This document shows, one piece after another, positions 16,148 through 23,784 of a DNA stretch of 38,585 nucleotides; the first letter of the stretch is position 1, and each line of letters opens with the position of its first letter. Both the position numbers and the translations under genes were made by a program. Origin of the DNA: Acidiferrobacterales bacterium (GTDB taxonomy: Bacteria > Pseudomonadota > Gammaproteobacteria > Acidiferrobacterales > SZUA-150); assembly GCA_947258385.1 (NCBI GenBank), contig CAMYII010000084.1, forward strand, positions 40,143 through 78,727, written 5' to 3'. The notes beneath the pieces were generated by a model, which was given only the letters and a program-made list of their open reading frames with translations, had not been told where the DNA came from and did not search any database.

Positions 16148-16447
16148 CTAAGCATCCAGGTCCACCAGCAACGCCGTCGCAATCTCCTCCCACTCCCCTT
16201 CCAGTGAAAGGCTTGACGGCTCGCGGCCGGCACGCGAGTACCAGTAGTCGGCGTTGGTGAGGTCCCCCTCCTGTCGATGCAGGTAGGCGTGCACCCAGGC
16301 CCCCGCACGGTCGTGCCGCGCCTGGGCAAGCTGATGGGCGTTATCCCATTCGCCTTTGGCGGCTCGCCACAGGGCCTCGAGCGCGGCAGCGATACCTACG
16401 GGCGGTGTGTCGCAGGAAAGTGACGCCTTGAATTGTTTAATGTCCAT
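16148..16447 (-). CDS. Conserved hypothetical protein, small helical
   Basis: A 99-residue protein starting MDIKQFKASLSC. I recognise the pattern AALEALWRAAKGEWDNAHQ, then AWVHAYLHRQEGDLTNADYW and GEWEEIATALL as a small conserved bacterial family without assigned function. The sequence looks like two or three TPR-like helix pairs. Alternative starts at 16453 (ATG) and 16459 (GTG) would add two to four residues; none has a strong ribosome binding site. It lies just downstream, on the same strand, of the HExxH protein. Confidence 0.7.
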   Translation of the reverse strand: MDIKQFKASLSCDTPPVGIAAALEALWRAAKGEWDNAHQLAQARHDRAGAWVHAYLHRQEGDLTNADYWYSRAGREPSSLSLEGEWEEIATALLVDLDA

Positions 16448-16541
16448 ATGCATGTCCACGTATCGGCGGTATCTCTTCCCTCACCGAACCGCAATAATCG
16501 CTGTCCTCTGCTGCAATGCCTCCAGGCGGCGATTTTCTGCG

Positions 16542-16931
16542 TCACGGTCTTTGGCTCACGACCAACTGGTGAAACAGGCTGGATTCGCGCTGGTAGAAGC
16601 CGTCGGCATGAAACGATTCTTCCACACCCAGGAGCTCGTCGTCCAGATGATGACAGAGCTCGTGCAACAGCGTGCGCAGGAAGGCGCGGAACGCAACCAC
16701 CTGGCGGCGGCGCGCAGTCCGCATCCAAAGCGTGATGCGGGCCGCCTTTCTGACTCTGGCCGGGCTGTAGCACCCATGCATTTCCTCCCAGTCGTTGTGC
16801 GGACGCACTGCCAATACATCGATGCGTACCGGTGGTGTCTTTAAACCGGTCGTCGTGCCCGTGGTGAGCCTCTGGCACGCCGATTGCGCCATCTTTCTGT
16901 CTTGCTGTTTTAATGCCGCGGCAAGCGCCAT
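16542..16931 (-). CDS. HExxH-containing hypothetical protein, 3' part of an interrupted gene
   Basis: The 129-codon ORF carries PPVRIDVLAVRPHNDWEEMH, ARITLWMRTARRRQVVAF, the zinc-protease-like motif LLHELCHHLDDELLG (HExxH) and FHADGFYQRESSLFHQLV. I recognise this as the conserved C-terminal two thirds of an uncharacterised family of about 180-200 residues. The N-terminal third lies upstream in the same frame behind a TGA (separate entry). The ATG used here (16931) is an internal position, and its product would lack the conserved N-terminus. Metalloprotease activity is suggested only by HExxH, and a third metal ligand cannot be assigned. Confidence 0.65.
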   Translation of the reverse strand: MALAAALKQQDRKMAQSACQRLTTGTTTGLKTPPVRIDVLAVRPHNDWEEMHGCYSPARVRKAARITLWMRTARRRQVVAFRAFLRTLLHELCHHLDDELLGVEESFHADGFYQRESSLFHQLVVSQRP

Positions 16932-17075
16932 TGCGACCGGCTGTAGCTGTCACGCATTCGGCAAACGAATGGCGCCCACCGAATTGCTCTTTCGATATAT
17001 GCTCCTTTGCCGCCCGGTTAAACGGTCGTAGTAGGCGAAAACCAAGGGTCCCCCCAGAACACGGCCATGGGCCAT
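16932..17075 (-). pseudogene. 5' part of the HExxH gene, separated by in-frame TGA
   Basis: From ATG 17073-17075 (MAHGRVLGGP) the frame encodes 41 residues with LVFAYYDRLTGRQRSIYRKS and AIRLPNA. It then meets TGA 16950-16952 and continues, still in frame, into QLQPVAMALAAALK of the downstream ORF. The YY-x-RL-x-x-RQ-x-x-IYR pattern is the conserved start of this family as I recall it. A single base change therefore splits one gene of about 177 residues. Confidence 0.6.
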
Positions 17076-17256
17076 AGGGTGACTGGCCCCTGAGCCTGTT
17101 GCACCCTGTTGCCGTACAGGCCCGGTCATTCACGAACCGCCGGCCGTGAAGGGGCGGTCTAAACAGGGCCTTCCCTTGCCCGGCGTGCGAAGATAGCGCA
17201 TCGGCCAATGCCCGTCGACTCTTGCCCTGCCTATCTTGTGATAAACTGAAAATATC

Positions 17257-18153
17257 ATGCAGGATTTTGACCTTCAGTATATTGAACCGGTATTTCGCCC
17301 CCCCAGCGAGGCAAACTCTTTGATACTCCAGGTGACCAATGGGTGCTCCTGGAGCCGGTGCACGTTTTGCGAGATGTACACCGAGCCGCAGAAAGAATTC
17401 AATATAAAAAAGAGCAAGGAAATCATTGACGAGATCCGACGAAGCGCTCAACAATTCCCGAGCACGAGGAGGGTATTTCTGGCCGATGGCGACGCCATGG
17501 TGCTGTCGACCCGCCGTCTGTTGAGTTTGCTCACAGCAATCCGGGAAACTTTTCCTTCGGTCACGCGTGTCTCGTCCTACTGTTTGCCGCGTAACGTCCG
17601 CCATAAATCCGTTCAGGAATTGCAGGAGCTGCGCGATGCCGGGCTCGGCATGCTTTATGTCGGCGTCGAATCCGGTGACGATAAGGTGCTAAGGCGCGTC
17701 AATAAGGGTGAGACCCGCGCGAGCTGCGCCGACGCCCTGCTCAAGATCAAGACCGCTAACATCAAAAGCTCCGTGATGATATTGAATGGGCTTGGCGGCG
17801 CTGACCTTTCCCGGCAACATGCCCTGCATTCGGCCCATTTGATTAACGAGGTCCAGCCTGATTTTCTCTCGATCCTGGTCGTCAGCTTACCCTTGGGAGA
17901 AAAACGCTTCCGTTCGGGGTTTCCCGCTAACTTCCGGCTCTTGGATAAGAGGCAGTTGTTTCAGGAACTCGGAACTTTTATCGCCAATACCGAGCTGGAC
18001 TCGACTGTGTTCCGCAGCGACCATGCCTCGAATTACCTCGCACTCAAAGGTGTCCTGCGTAAAGACAAGGGGCGCCTCTTATCAACGATCGATAATGCGA
18101 TCCATCGACCAGACACGGTGCCGTTACGGCCGGAATGGCTGCGGGGCCTGTAA
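17257..18153 (+). CDS. Radical SAM protein, uncharacterised
   Basis: A 298-residue radical SAM enzyme. The cluster motif is C30, C35, C38 in TNGCSWSRCTFCEMYTEP. The C-x4-C-x2-C spacing differs from the canonical C-x3-C-x2-C, but the same NGCSW-x-x-CTFC wording is, as I recall, a feature of this family. Downstream are FLADGDAMVLSTRRLLSLL, GLGMLYVGVESGDDKVLRRV (SAM-binding GxE-type motif) and a VMILNGLGG strand. There is no B12-binding domain. The substrate is unknown. It stands alone on the plus strand and converges with nsrR; no clear ribosome binding site is present before ATG 17257. Confidence 0.88.
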   Translation: MQDFDLQYIEPVFRPPSEANSLILQVTNGCSWSRCTFCEMYTEPQKEFNIKKSKEIIDEIRRSAQQFPSTRRVFLADGDAMVLSTRRLLSLLTAIRETFPSVTRVSSYCLPRNVRHKSVQELQELRDAGLGMLYVGVESGDDKVLRRVNKGETRASCADALLKIKTANIKSSVMILNGLGGADLSRQHALHSAHLINEVQPDFLSILVVSLPLGEKRFRSGFPANFRLLDKRQLFQELGTFIANTELDSTVFRSDHASNYLALKGVLRKDKGRLLSTIDNAIHRPDTVPLRPEWLRGL

Positions 18154-18235
18154 GAAATCCGCTCGATCTATCCTGTCAGCGAACCGCCTGCAAGACCCCT
18201 AGATCCGCTTTTCAGAACCAGGGTCCTGATCGTGA

Positions 18236-18679
18236 CTAAACCGCGTTCACGGGATGCCACTGTAGCAACGTCTGCATCTTCCTCGGGTGCGCCATCAGAT
18301 CGGCAAGCGTGTACTTGTCCAACACGCCAAGAAACACGTCCCTCGCCTCGTGCAACACGCCCCTCAGGCTACAGCCCGGCAACAGCGGGCATTCCGGCTG
18401 AAGGCAATTAACCACTTCCAGGGTCGTCTCCACGTCGCGGACAACCTCGCCAATACCGATTGACCCGGCCAACCTGCCCAGACGCATCCCACCGCCTTTT
18501 CCTCTCACCGTGCATACATAACCGAGCTGACCCAATTGGTGGACGATCTTCACCAGGTGGTTGCGCGGAACGTCAAAATGCTCCGCAATGTCGGAGACCG
18601 TCACCAGCCTGTCATTTTTCTGTAATGCCAGAAACATAAGCACACGCAATGCATAGTCGGTGTGACGTGTTAACTTCAA
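18236..18679 (-). CDS. nsrR: NsrR-type Rrf2 family nitric-oxide-sensing repressor
   Basis: A 147-residue Rrf2 protein. MKLTRHTDYALRVLMFLAL and VSDIAEHFDVPRNHLVKIVH form the winged helix; GKGGGMRLGRL is the wing. The iron-sulfur ligands are C92, C97 and C103 in NCLQPECPLLPGC, the C-x4-C-x5-C pattern of NsrR, and D8 corresponds to the carboxylate ligand seen in some NsrR proteins. NsrR represses NO-stress genes until its cluster reacts with NO. It is the third gene after the truncated haemoglobin and reductase genes (36 bp gap). Two NsrR-like operators precede the operon, so autoregulation is likely. Confidence 0.92.
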   Translation of the reverse strand: MKLTRHTDYALRVLMFLALQKNDRLVTVSDIAEHFDVPRNHLVKIVHQLGQLGYVCTVRGKGGGMRLGRLAGSIGIGEVVRDVETTLEVVNCLQPECPLLPGCSLRGVLHEARDVFLGVLDKYTLADLMAHPRKMQTLLQWHPVNAV

Positions 18680-18715
18680 TCCCGGTTATCCTGTAGAGAA
18701 TTATTCACCATTGCT

Positions 18716-19711
18716 TCATGCGGCCGCCTTGCGGGCATCTGCCACGGACAGAAACGGATCAGCGTAGATGTCATTGATTCTCGCTCCCGCCAGAAATATC
18801 TTTTTACGCAACTGGTTGACCAGTTGCGGCACACCACAAAGATAGATTTTCCAGCCTGCCAGGCTGGGTGCCACGCCAAGGGCCAACTCATCAATAGCGC
18901 CAAGCTGTATCCCCTCCGGCAGCGGTCCGTCTGACACGAGCACGCATGAAATATAACGAAAGTTCTCATGCGCCCGCGCAAGCGCCGACAGTTCTTCACG
19001 CAGGTACAGCCCGGACGGCTCGGGGGCGCCGTGCAAGAGATAAATGTCTCCCTGGTGTCCAGCCCGCAGCGCGTCCTTAGCGATACCATACAGGGGCGCG
19101 AGCCCGGTCCCGGTGCCTGCCAGCAGCAGGTTCTGCTGCGGTGCGCCGGGCACGTAAAAACAATTTCCGGCAGGGCCCTGCAGCAGCAAGCGGTCGCCCA
19201 CATGCAGGTGTTCGTGCACCCACCGGCTCATGCGCCCATCCGGCACAAGCTTGATATGCATCTCCAGATGGTCATCCCGCCCGGGCACACTGGCCAGGGA
19301 GTAGCTGCGACCAAGCCGGGCGTCACACCACAGCGTGACGTATTGGCCCGGTCGATACACAAAGTCCGCTTCCGGCCGCACGCGCACACGCTTGACGTCC
19401 GTCGCCAGCATGTCCTCTTCTATCACCGTAACCGGTATGCGAACCGCACCCGAAACCGGTAAGCGCACCTCCATGTCCTGGTGGGGGTAACAGCGGCATG
19501 CCAGCAGGTAACCCTGCGCTTTCAGTGTCTCTTTGAGGCCGGCCTGGGCCTGCGCCGGTATTTCGCCTTTTGTCGCCTGCATCAAACAGGACTGGCAGGC
19601 CCCGGCCCTGCAGCTATTGGGGATTTCGCAGCCTTGCGCAAGCAAGGCTTCCAATAGACTGGTGTCAGCGTCCGTATCCACGATCTGTCCGTTATAAGTC
19701 ACCTTTGCCAC
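18716..19711 (-). CDS. 2Fe-2S ferredoxin-FAD-NAD(P)H oxidoreductase, likely haemoglobin reductase
   Basis: A 331-residue three-domain electron-transfer flavoprotein. Residues 1-90 are a plant-type ferredoxin (C34, C39, C42 in NSCRAGACQSC, C72 in LLACRC). Next is the FAD-binding barrel (YRPGQYVTLW, GRSYSLASVPG), then the NAD(P) domain (LLLAGTGTGLAPLYGI, YLCGVPQLV). The GTG start at 19711 has GAAGGAG eight bases upstream. It begins 13 bp after the truncated haemoglobin gene and precedes nsrR, so it most plausibly feeds electrons to the haemoglobin for NO dioxygenation. Related proteins reduce oxygenases or Hcp; the partner here is inferred from the operon. Confidence 0.92.
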   Translation of the reverse strand: MAKVTYNGQIVDTDADTSLLEALLAQGCEIPNSCRAGACQSCLMQATKGEIPAQAQAGLKETLKAQGYLLACRCYPHQDMEVRLPVSGAVRIPVTVIEEDMLATDVKRVRVRPEADFVYRPGQYVTLWCDARLGRSYSLASVPGRDDHLEMHIKLVPDGRMSRWVHEHLHVGDRLLLQGPAGNCFYVPGAPQQNLLLAGTGTGLAPLYGIAKDALRAGHQGDIYLLHGAPEPSGLYLREELSALARAHENFRYISCVLVSDGPLPEGIQLGAIDELALGVAPSLAGWKIYLCGVPQLVNQLRKKIFLAGARINDIYADPFLSVADARKAAA

Positions 19712-19724
19712 GCAGCACGCTCCT

Positions 19725-20090
19725 TCAGCGGTTTAAAACATCGTCCCTGACGCTCTCCGCAATCGCGGCAACCTCCTTTATGTCCTCCTCGGCGGCGCGC
19801 AACTCCTTTAACGTCTCACCCAAGAGCTCAATCACCGCGTCCACATGGCCGTCATTCAGGCCTTTTGCAACCAGGTGCCTGTGTCCCTCACGCAAATCTT
19901 TGCCGGTATAGTTGTTCGGGCCGCCGAACACCATGGTCAGGAAACCTTTTTGTTTGGCGATCTGTCGATCCATGTCCACGTCGCTAAAGAAGTGACTGAT
20001 GCGGTCGTCGGTGAGCACTTTACGATAAAAATTCTCCACCGCCTGATTGACTGCGGCCTCGCCTCCCAGCCGCTCGAATAAGTTTGCCAT
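19725..20090 (-). CDS. Group I truncated haemoglobin
   Basis: A 121-residue 2/2 globin. LFERLGGEAAVNQAVENFYR gives the B10 Tyr (Y22), then FFSDVDMDRQIAKQKGFL, VFGGPNNYTGKDLREGHRHL with proximal His F8 (H70). Group I trHbs bind O2 and NO, and several act as NO dioxygenases. ATG 20090 is preceded by AAAGGA; an upstream in-frame ATG would place the A+T-rich operator region in the protein and is rejected. First gene of the trHb-reductase-nsrR operon, under a promoter covered by two NsrR-like sites. Confidence 0.94.
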   Translation of the reverse strand: MANLFERLGGEAAVNQAVENFYRKVLTDDRISHFFSDVDMDRQIAKQKGFLTMVFGGPNNYTGKDLREGHRHLVAKGLNDGHVDAVIELLGETLKELRAAEEDIKEVAAIAESVRDDVLNR

Positions 20091-20106
20091 AGGGGCCTGT
20101 CCTTTG

Positions 20107-20129
20107 AAGATGTAAATAATATATATGTT
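20107..20129. promoter_or_regulatory. NsrR-like operator, start-proximal site
   Basis: An 11-1-11 arrangement: AAGATGTAAAT (20107-20117) matches the NsrR half-site AAGATGYATTT at 9 of 11 positions, and ATATATATGTT (20119-20129) matches the opposite half at 8 of 11. It lies just downstream of the predicted -10 of the trHb promoter, where a bound repressor would block initiation. Confidence 0.6.
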
Positions 20130-20130
20130 T

Positions 20131-20160
20131 ATCATACATTAAGATGTATTTTTTATGCAA
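20131..20160 (-). promoter_or_regulatory. Promoter of the trHb-reductase-nsrR operon
   Basis: On the minus strand, TTGCAT (20155-20160) and TATGAT (20131-20136) are separated by 18 bp. The -10 has five of six consensus bases and the -35 is weak. The two NsrR-like sites overlap the -35 and the start region. Confidence 0.55.
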
Positions 20161-20163
20161 GTT
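20141..20163. promoter_or_regulatory. NsrR-like operator, promoter-distal site
   Basis: AAGATGTATTT (20141-20151) is a perfect NsrR half-site; TTATGCAAGTT (20153-20163) matches the opposite half at 7 of 11. The site overlaps the -35 and the spacer of the operon promoter. Confidence 0.7.
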
Positions 20164-20210
20164 TAAACCCAGGAGCGAAGCCAGGGGCACTTAGGGAGCG
20201 GGAGGGTGAT

Positions 20211-20234
20211 GCCGGCCTCCTCACGGAGGCCGGC
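20211..20234. terminator. Perfect 10-bp hairpin, possible terminator of the carbonic anhydrase gene
   Basis: GCCGGCCTCC and GGAGGCCGGC flank a TCAC loop. It lies 154 bp past the carbonic anhydrase stop on the minus strand. There is no U-tract on either side, so intrinsic termination is uncertain; it may be a stand-alone palindrome. Confidence 0.35.
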
Positions 20235-20387
20235 AGACACGATCCGTATGCGATCGACCGTTTAGCAGTCTTAGGAAAAATCCGTATGCGCGCGGAAAAT
20301 TACGACAACAACACGGGCGCCCGCCGGCAACACCGTCCGTCCCTCGTCTAGGGCGGTGGGCGGACGGCTTGCAAGCGCACGAGGCAA

Positions 20388-20969
20388 TCAGGCGGCCTTG
20401 CCGATTTTCATGGCCTCCGGCACGGCCACCAGTACACCGGTTTTGACATCGTAAATAAAACCGTAGATCGTGATGTCACGGGGCACCAGTGGATGGGCGC
20501 GGATACGCTGCACGTCGTCGCGCACACTCCCACGCCGATCGCCAATGGTGAGCCAGTCGATATAGGCCCCTTCGGCCGAACCCGGCCCCTCGCCCGTATC
20601 ATGCCAGCCCTTATCGTCGATGACCGCAGGCTCGAGGCTTTGCGCCAGCAGAGTCCGAATGGTCTTGTCATTGAAGGTCTCCATGCCGCAATCCGTGTGG
20701 TGGATGACAAACCATTCGCGGGTACCCAGCAGTTTGTAGGAAATGACCAGCGAGCGGATCGCATCATCGCTCGCGCGGCCGCCGGCGTTACGGATGACAT
20801 GGGCGTCGCCCTCGGCCAGACCGGCATACTTGGCCGGATCGAGCCGCGCATCCATGCAGGTCAGGATCGCGAAATGGCGGCCCGGCGGCATGGGCAGTTC
20901 ACCTTTCTCGCCAAAATCCGCCGCATAGGCCGTGTTTGCGGCCAGTACCTCTTCGAGGATCTTGCTCAT
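20388..20969 (-). CDS. Beta-class carbonic anhydrase
   Basis: A 193-residue zinc enzyme interconverting CO2 and bicarbonate. The zinc ligands are C38 (with the D40/R42 dyad in TCMDARLDP), H91 and C94 (HHTDCGM), as in beta-carbonic anhydrases. [15 protein letters not shown] is the conserved helix. The short form without the C-terminal extension resembles the mycobacterial and archaeal type. ATG 20969 has AAGGAGG seven bases upstream. It is monocistronic as far as visible, in a region otherwise devoted to NO defence; no carboxysome or RuBisCO gene is in the window. Confidence 0.95.
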   Translation of the reverse strand: MSKILEEVLAANTAYAADFGEKGELPMPPGRHFAILTCMDARLDPAKYAGLAEGDAHVIRNAGGRASDDAIRSLVISYKLLGTREWFVIHHTDCGMETFNDKTIRTLLAQSLEPAVIDDKGWHDTGEGPGSAEGAYIDWLTIGDRRGSVRDDVQRIRAHPLVPRDITIYGFIYDVKTGVLVAVPEAMKIGKAA

Positions 20970-21353
20970 GGTGTGGCCTCCTTGAAAATGTGGGTGGAGG
21001 GGATCGGCGTCGGGTCAAACCCGAGCACATCACTCAAGTATACGCCCGGACAAGCGGCGGTGCCCCACCCTGGAACCCTGCGAACAGTACTATTAATAAA
21101 TACATGAAATCAGCGGCTTGGATCCGGTGGCTGGCTCAAGCCGTGGTGAACAGCGTCGGCTCAAGGCAAGGCCGTTTCCGGCGACGAGCCCGCGACACTT
21201 CGGCAGCAGCGATACCCGGGTCGCGGTTGCGTATATCGGTACAGAAGGCACGGCGGGGGCTGGGCAAATCATCTCCCTGTTGTTATCGTGATCTTGGTTC
21301 ACGTGGCGAAACTCACGCAGTCTCGACGAAACCACTGACGACGGAGGCATCGC
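20970..21353. other. Divergent intergenic region
   Basis: A 384-bp spacer between the divergent carbonic anhydrase and amidohydrolase genes. A short A+T-rich patch (about 21087-21105) could hold a promoter element, but no consensus pair is clear. Plus-strand ORFs through this stretch have no start with a ribosome binding site and no family resemblance. Confidence 0.4.
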
Positions 21354-22526
21354 ATGGACCGGCCCCTGAAATCCGATCACCTCTATCCCCACCTGGTGGA
21401 GCTCAGACGCGCGTTCCATCGCCAGCCCGAGCTCGCTTTCGAAGAGGCGCATACGGCCCAGGCCATCATGGCGGAACTGGACCGGCTCGGCATCCCTTAT
21501 GAGTACGGCGGCAAGGGCAGCGGGGTGGTGGGCCGGCTGGCGGGCGGGGGTGACAAGGCCCCCACCGTTGCCTTGCGTGCCGAGATGGATGCGCTGCCGG
21601 GGGCCGAGAACACCGACCTGCCCTTTGCCTCGAGCATCGAGGGCAAGATGCACGCCTGCGGCCACGATGCCCACATGGCAATGGTGCTGGGCGCGGCGGC
21701 GCTGTTGAAGGCGTCTCCGCCGCAGGGCAATGTGGTGTTCGTCTTCCAGCCGGCGGAAGAGAAGGGTGGCGGCTCGCGGGTCGTGATTCACGCCGGCGCC
21801 CTCAGCGGCGTTAGCGCAATCTTCGGCGGCCACGTGACCCACCACTACCGGGTGGGCGAGATCATGGTGGCCGAAGGCGTCATCACGGCGCAATCGGATC
21901 GCTTTTTTATTAAGGTGCAGGGCAAGGGCGGGCACGGGGCGCGGCCGCACGAGGCCACCGACGCAGTCGTGGTTACCGGTTTACTGATCGCGGCGATACA
22001 GACCCTGGTCTCGCGCGAGATCAATCCGGTCTACCCCTCGGTGGTCACCATCGGCCGGGTCCAGGCCGGCAGCGCGCCCAATGTGATTGCCGAAGAGGCT
22101 GTCCTGGAGGGTTCGATCAGGACCACACTGTCGGAGGTGCGTGATCATATCCATAGCGGCCTGCGGCGCATGGCCAAGGCCATGGGCGAGTTGCACAACG
22201 CCAAGGTCAACATCACGATCACCGAGGGGTATCCGCCGGTGGTCAATACGCGGCGGGAGGCCCAACTGGCCTATCGCGCCGCCGCAAAGGTGGTCGGCGG
22301 GGCAGGTTTGATGGCAATGGACCACCCCAGCATGGGCTCGGAGGACTTTTCGTATTATCTGCGCGAGATCCCCGGCTGCTACGTGCGTTTCGGCGCGCGC
22401 ATCGAGGAACACGAGTATATCCCGTTACACAGCCCGGCGTTTGATATTGACGAGGAGGTGCTCAAGGTCGGGGCCGCCTTTTTTGATGAAGTGGTGCGCG
22501 AGGCATTGGACGAGTACCGTCAATGA
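21354..22526 (+). CDS. M20 family amidohydrolase (hippurate/N-acyl amino acid hydrolase type)
   Basis: A 390-residue M20D peptidase/amidohydrolase. LRRAFHRQPELAFEE is the N-terminal signature; the metal site includes C102, H104 in KMHACGHDAHMAM, E-rich QPAEEKGGGSRV, and the C-terminal MGSEDFSYYL and HSPAFDIDEE. The dimerisation domain holds GKGGHGARPHEATDAVV and NVIAEEAVLEGSIRT. Such enzymes cleave N-acyl or N-benzoyl amino acids or amide-linked auxin- or peptidoglycan-type substrates. GGAGGC lies seven bases before ATG 21354. Seven bases separate its stop from the GCS2 ligase start, so both are co-transcribed. Confidence 0.94.
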   Translation: MDRPLKSDHLYPHLVELRRAFHRQPELAFEEAHTAQAIMAELDRLGIPYEYGGKGSGVVGRLAGGGDKAPTVALRAEMDALPGAENTDLPFASSIEGKMHACGHDAHMAMVLGAAALLKASPPQGNVVFVFQPAEEKGGGSRVVIHAGALSGVSAIFGGHVTHHYRVGEIMVAEGVITAQSDRFFIKVQGKGGHGARPHEATDAVVVTGLLIAAIQTLVSREINPVYPSVVTIGRVQAGSAPNVIAEEAVLEGSIRTTLSEVRDHIHSGLRRMAKAMGELHNAKVNITITEGYPPVVNTRREAQLAYRAAAKVVGGAGLMAMDHPSMGSEDFSYYLREIPGCYVRFGARIEEHEYIPLHSPAFDIDEEVLKVGAAFFDEVVREALDEYRQ

Positions 22527-22533
22527 CAGGGCA

Positions 22534-23676
22534 ATGGAGTTCAAACCTTCTGATCCGTCGTTGATCGGTATGGAGCTGGAGCTGCAGCTTCTGGACGCCG
22601 GGACCCTGGATCTCAAGGACGGCATCCTGCCGCTCATGGAGCTGTATCCCGGCAGCCCCTATGTCAAGCCGGAGTTTATCCAGAACACGGTGGAGGTGGC
22701 ATCCAGGATCTGCACCAGCCTCGGTGAGCTCGAGTCGCAGATCAAGTCCTTGATCTCCGACCTTAAGGCCAAGTGCAAGGAATTAGGAATGACATTGTGC
22801 GGGTCAGGCTGCCACCCCTTTGGCCAGCGCCTGGCGCTGGTCACACCGCTGCCGCGCTACCGTAATCTGGATGCGACGAGCGGTCTGCTCAGCCACACAC
22901 AGATTACGTTCGCGACCCATGTGCATATGGGCATGACCTCGGGCGACGAGGCCATCGCCGTGATGCGCGAGCTGAAGGCCTATCTCCCCCTATTGATCGC
23001 CTTATCGGCCAACTCACCCTTCTGGCGCAGCTACGACACGGGCTATGTGTCCTATCGCCACCGGATCCTGGCTGCATCGCGCAGCTACGGTATCCCGCCG
23101 TCGTTTACAAGCTGGAATGAATTCTGTGCGTTTCTGACGACCACACACCATGCCAGAATATTCGAGACCGTTCACGATATCCACTGGGACATACGCCCGC
23201 GACCGCATTTGGGGACGCTTGAGATCAGGGTGATGGACGCGCAGTCCTCGGTCAGCCGGGCCGTGGCGTTGGCGGGGTTCGTGCGCACGCTGCTCGCCTA
23301 TCTACGACGCACACCGGTTAATGAGCGCGCCGCCGGTCTGCCAAAACCGCTACATTGGTGGCTGGAAAAGGAGAACCACTTTCAGGCCTCGCGCCTGGGC
23401 CTTGGCGCAAACTACGCCGAGGACAGCCAAGGCACGGTTCGACCGCTGCGCGCGGTGCTGCAAACGGTCATAGAAGCCATCTGGTCCACGGCCAAGGGCC
23501 TGGACGAGGCCGTTTACCTCGAACGGTTCAGAGAGTTCGCAGAGACCGATACCGGCTATGCGAAACAGAAAAGCGTCTACGGAACGACGGAATCATTCAA
23601 GCAGGTAGTGGCGTCGCTGGTGGATGAGCTGGAACGGGACGTGACGGAGGCCGCCCGCGGTCAAACGCACGACTAA
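22534..23676 (+). CDS. GCS2/YbdK family carboxylate-amine ligase
   Basis: A 380-residue protein of the glutamate-cysteine ligase 2 family. IGMELELQLLDAGTLDL is the N-terminal catalytic strand with the conserved Glu pair, TVEVASRICTSLGEL follows, then GCHPFGQRLALV, FATHVHMGMTSGDEAI and LGTLEIRVMDAQSS. YbdK-type enzymes make gamma-glutamyl or other amide bonds with ATP but show weak activity with cysteine. ATG 22534 is preferred over the longer open frame upstream because homology starts at MEFKPSDPSLIGMELE. It sits immediately after an amidohydrolase, so the pair makes and breaks amide bonds; the shared metabolite is not known. Confidence 0.92.
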   Translation: MEFKPSDPSLIGMELELQLLDAGTLDLKDGILPLMELYPGSPYVKPEFIQNTVEVASRICTSLGELESQIKSLISDLKAKCKELGMTLCGSGCHPFGQRLALVTPLPRYRNLDATSGLLSHTQITFATHVHMGMTSGDEAIAVMRELKAYLPLLIALSANSPFWRSYDTGYVSYRHRILAASRSYGIPPSFTSWNEFCAFLTTTHHARIFETVHDIHWDIRPRPHLGTLEIRVMDAQSSVSRAVALAGFVRTLLAYLRRTPVNERAAGLPKPLHWWLEKENHFQASRLGLGANYAEDSQGTVRPLRAVLQTVIEAIWSTAKGLDEAVYLERFREFAETDTGYAKQKSVYGTTESFKQVVASLVDELERDVTEAARGQTHD

Positions 23677-23682
23677 TCGTAT

Positions 23683-23696
23683 TGCGCCAAGGCGCA
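23683..23696. terminator. Short hairpin between convergent genes, weak terminator candidate
   Basis: TGCGCC-AA-GGCGCA directly after the ligase stop, followed after eight bases by ATTTTATT. The stem is only six pairs and the T-run is displaced. Confidence 0.25.
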
Positions 23697-23784
23697 CAAG
23701 ACCTATTTTATTCGCGTCCCAACGAAACTTGCCGAATCAGCCATCATTGCGGGCGGCCATCTCACCCTGGCGTCCATGGAGCAG

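Noticed and set aside
16950-16952. TGA in the HExxH gene as selenocysteine
   Set aside because: The position (PNA-x-QLQP) is not a redox motif, no SECIS-like hairpin is evident after it, and a TAA lesion in another gene suggests ordinary mutation.
16396-17604. A 402-codon minus-strand ORF
   Set aside because: It overlaps the HExxH gene, the hypothetical gene and the radical SAM gene in other frames, has no family resemblance and a shuffled composition; long open frames arise here from high G+C.
21093-21950. A 285-codon minus-strand ORF over the M20 gene
   Set aside because: Antisense shadow of the amidohydrolase, no family motif and no ribosome binding site.
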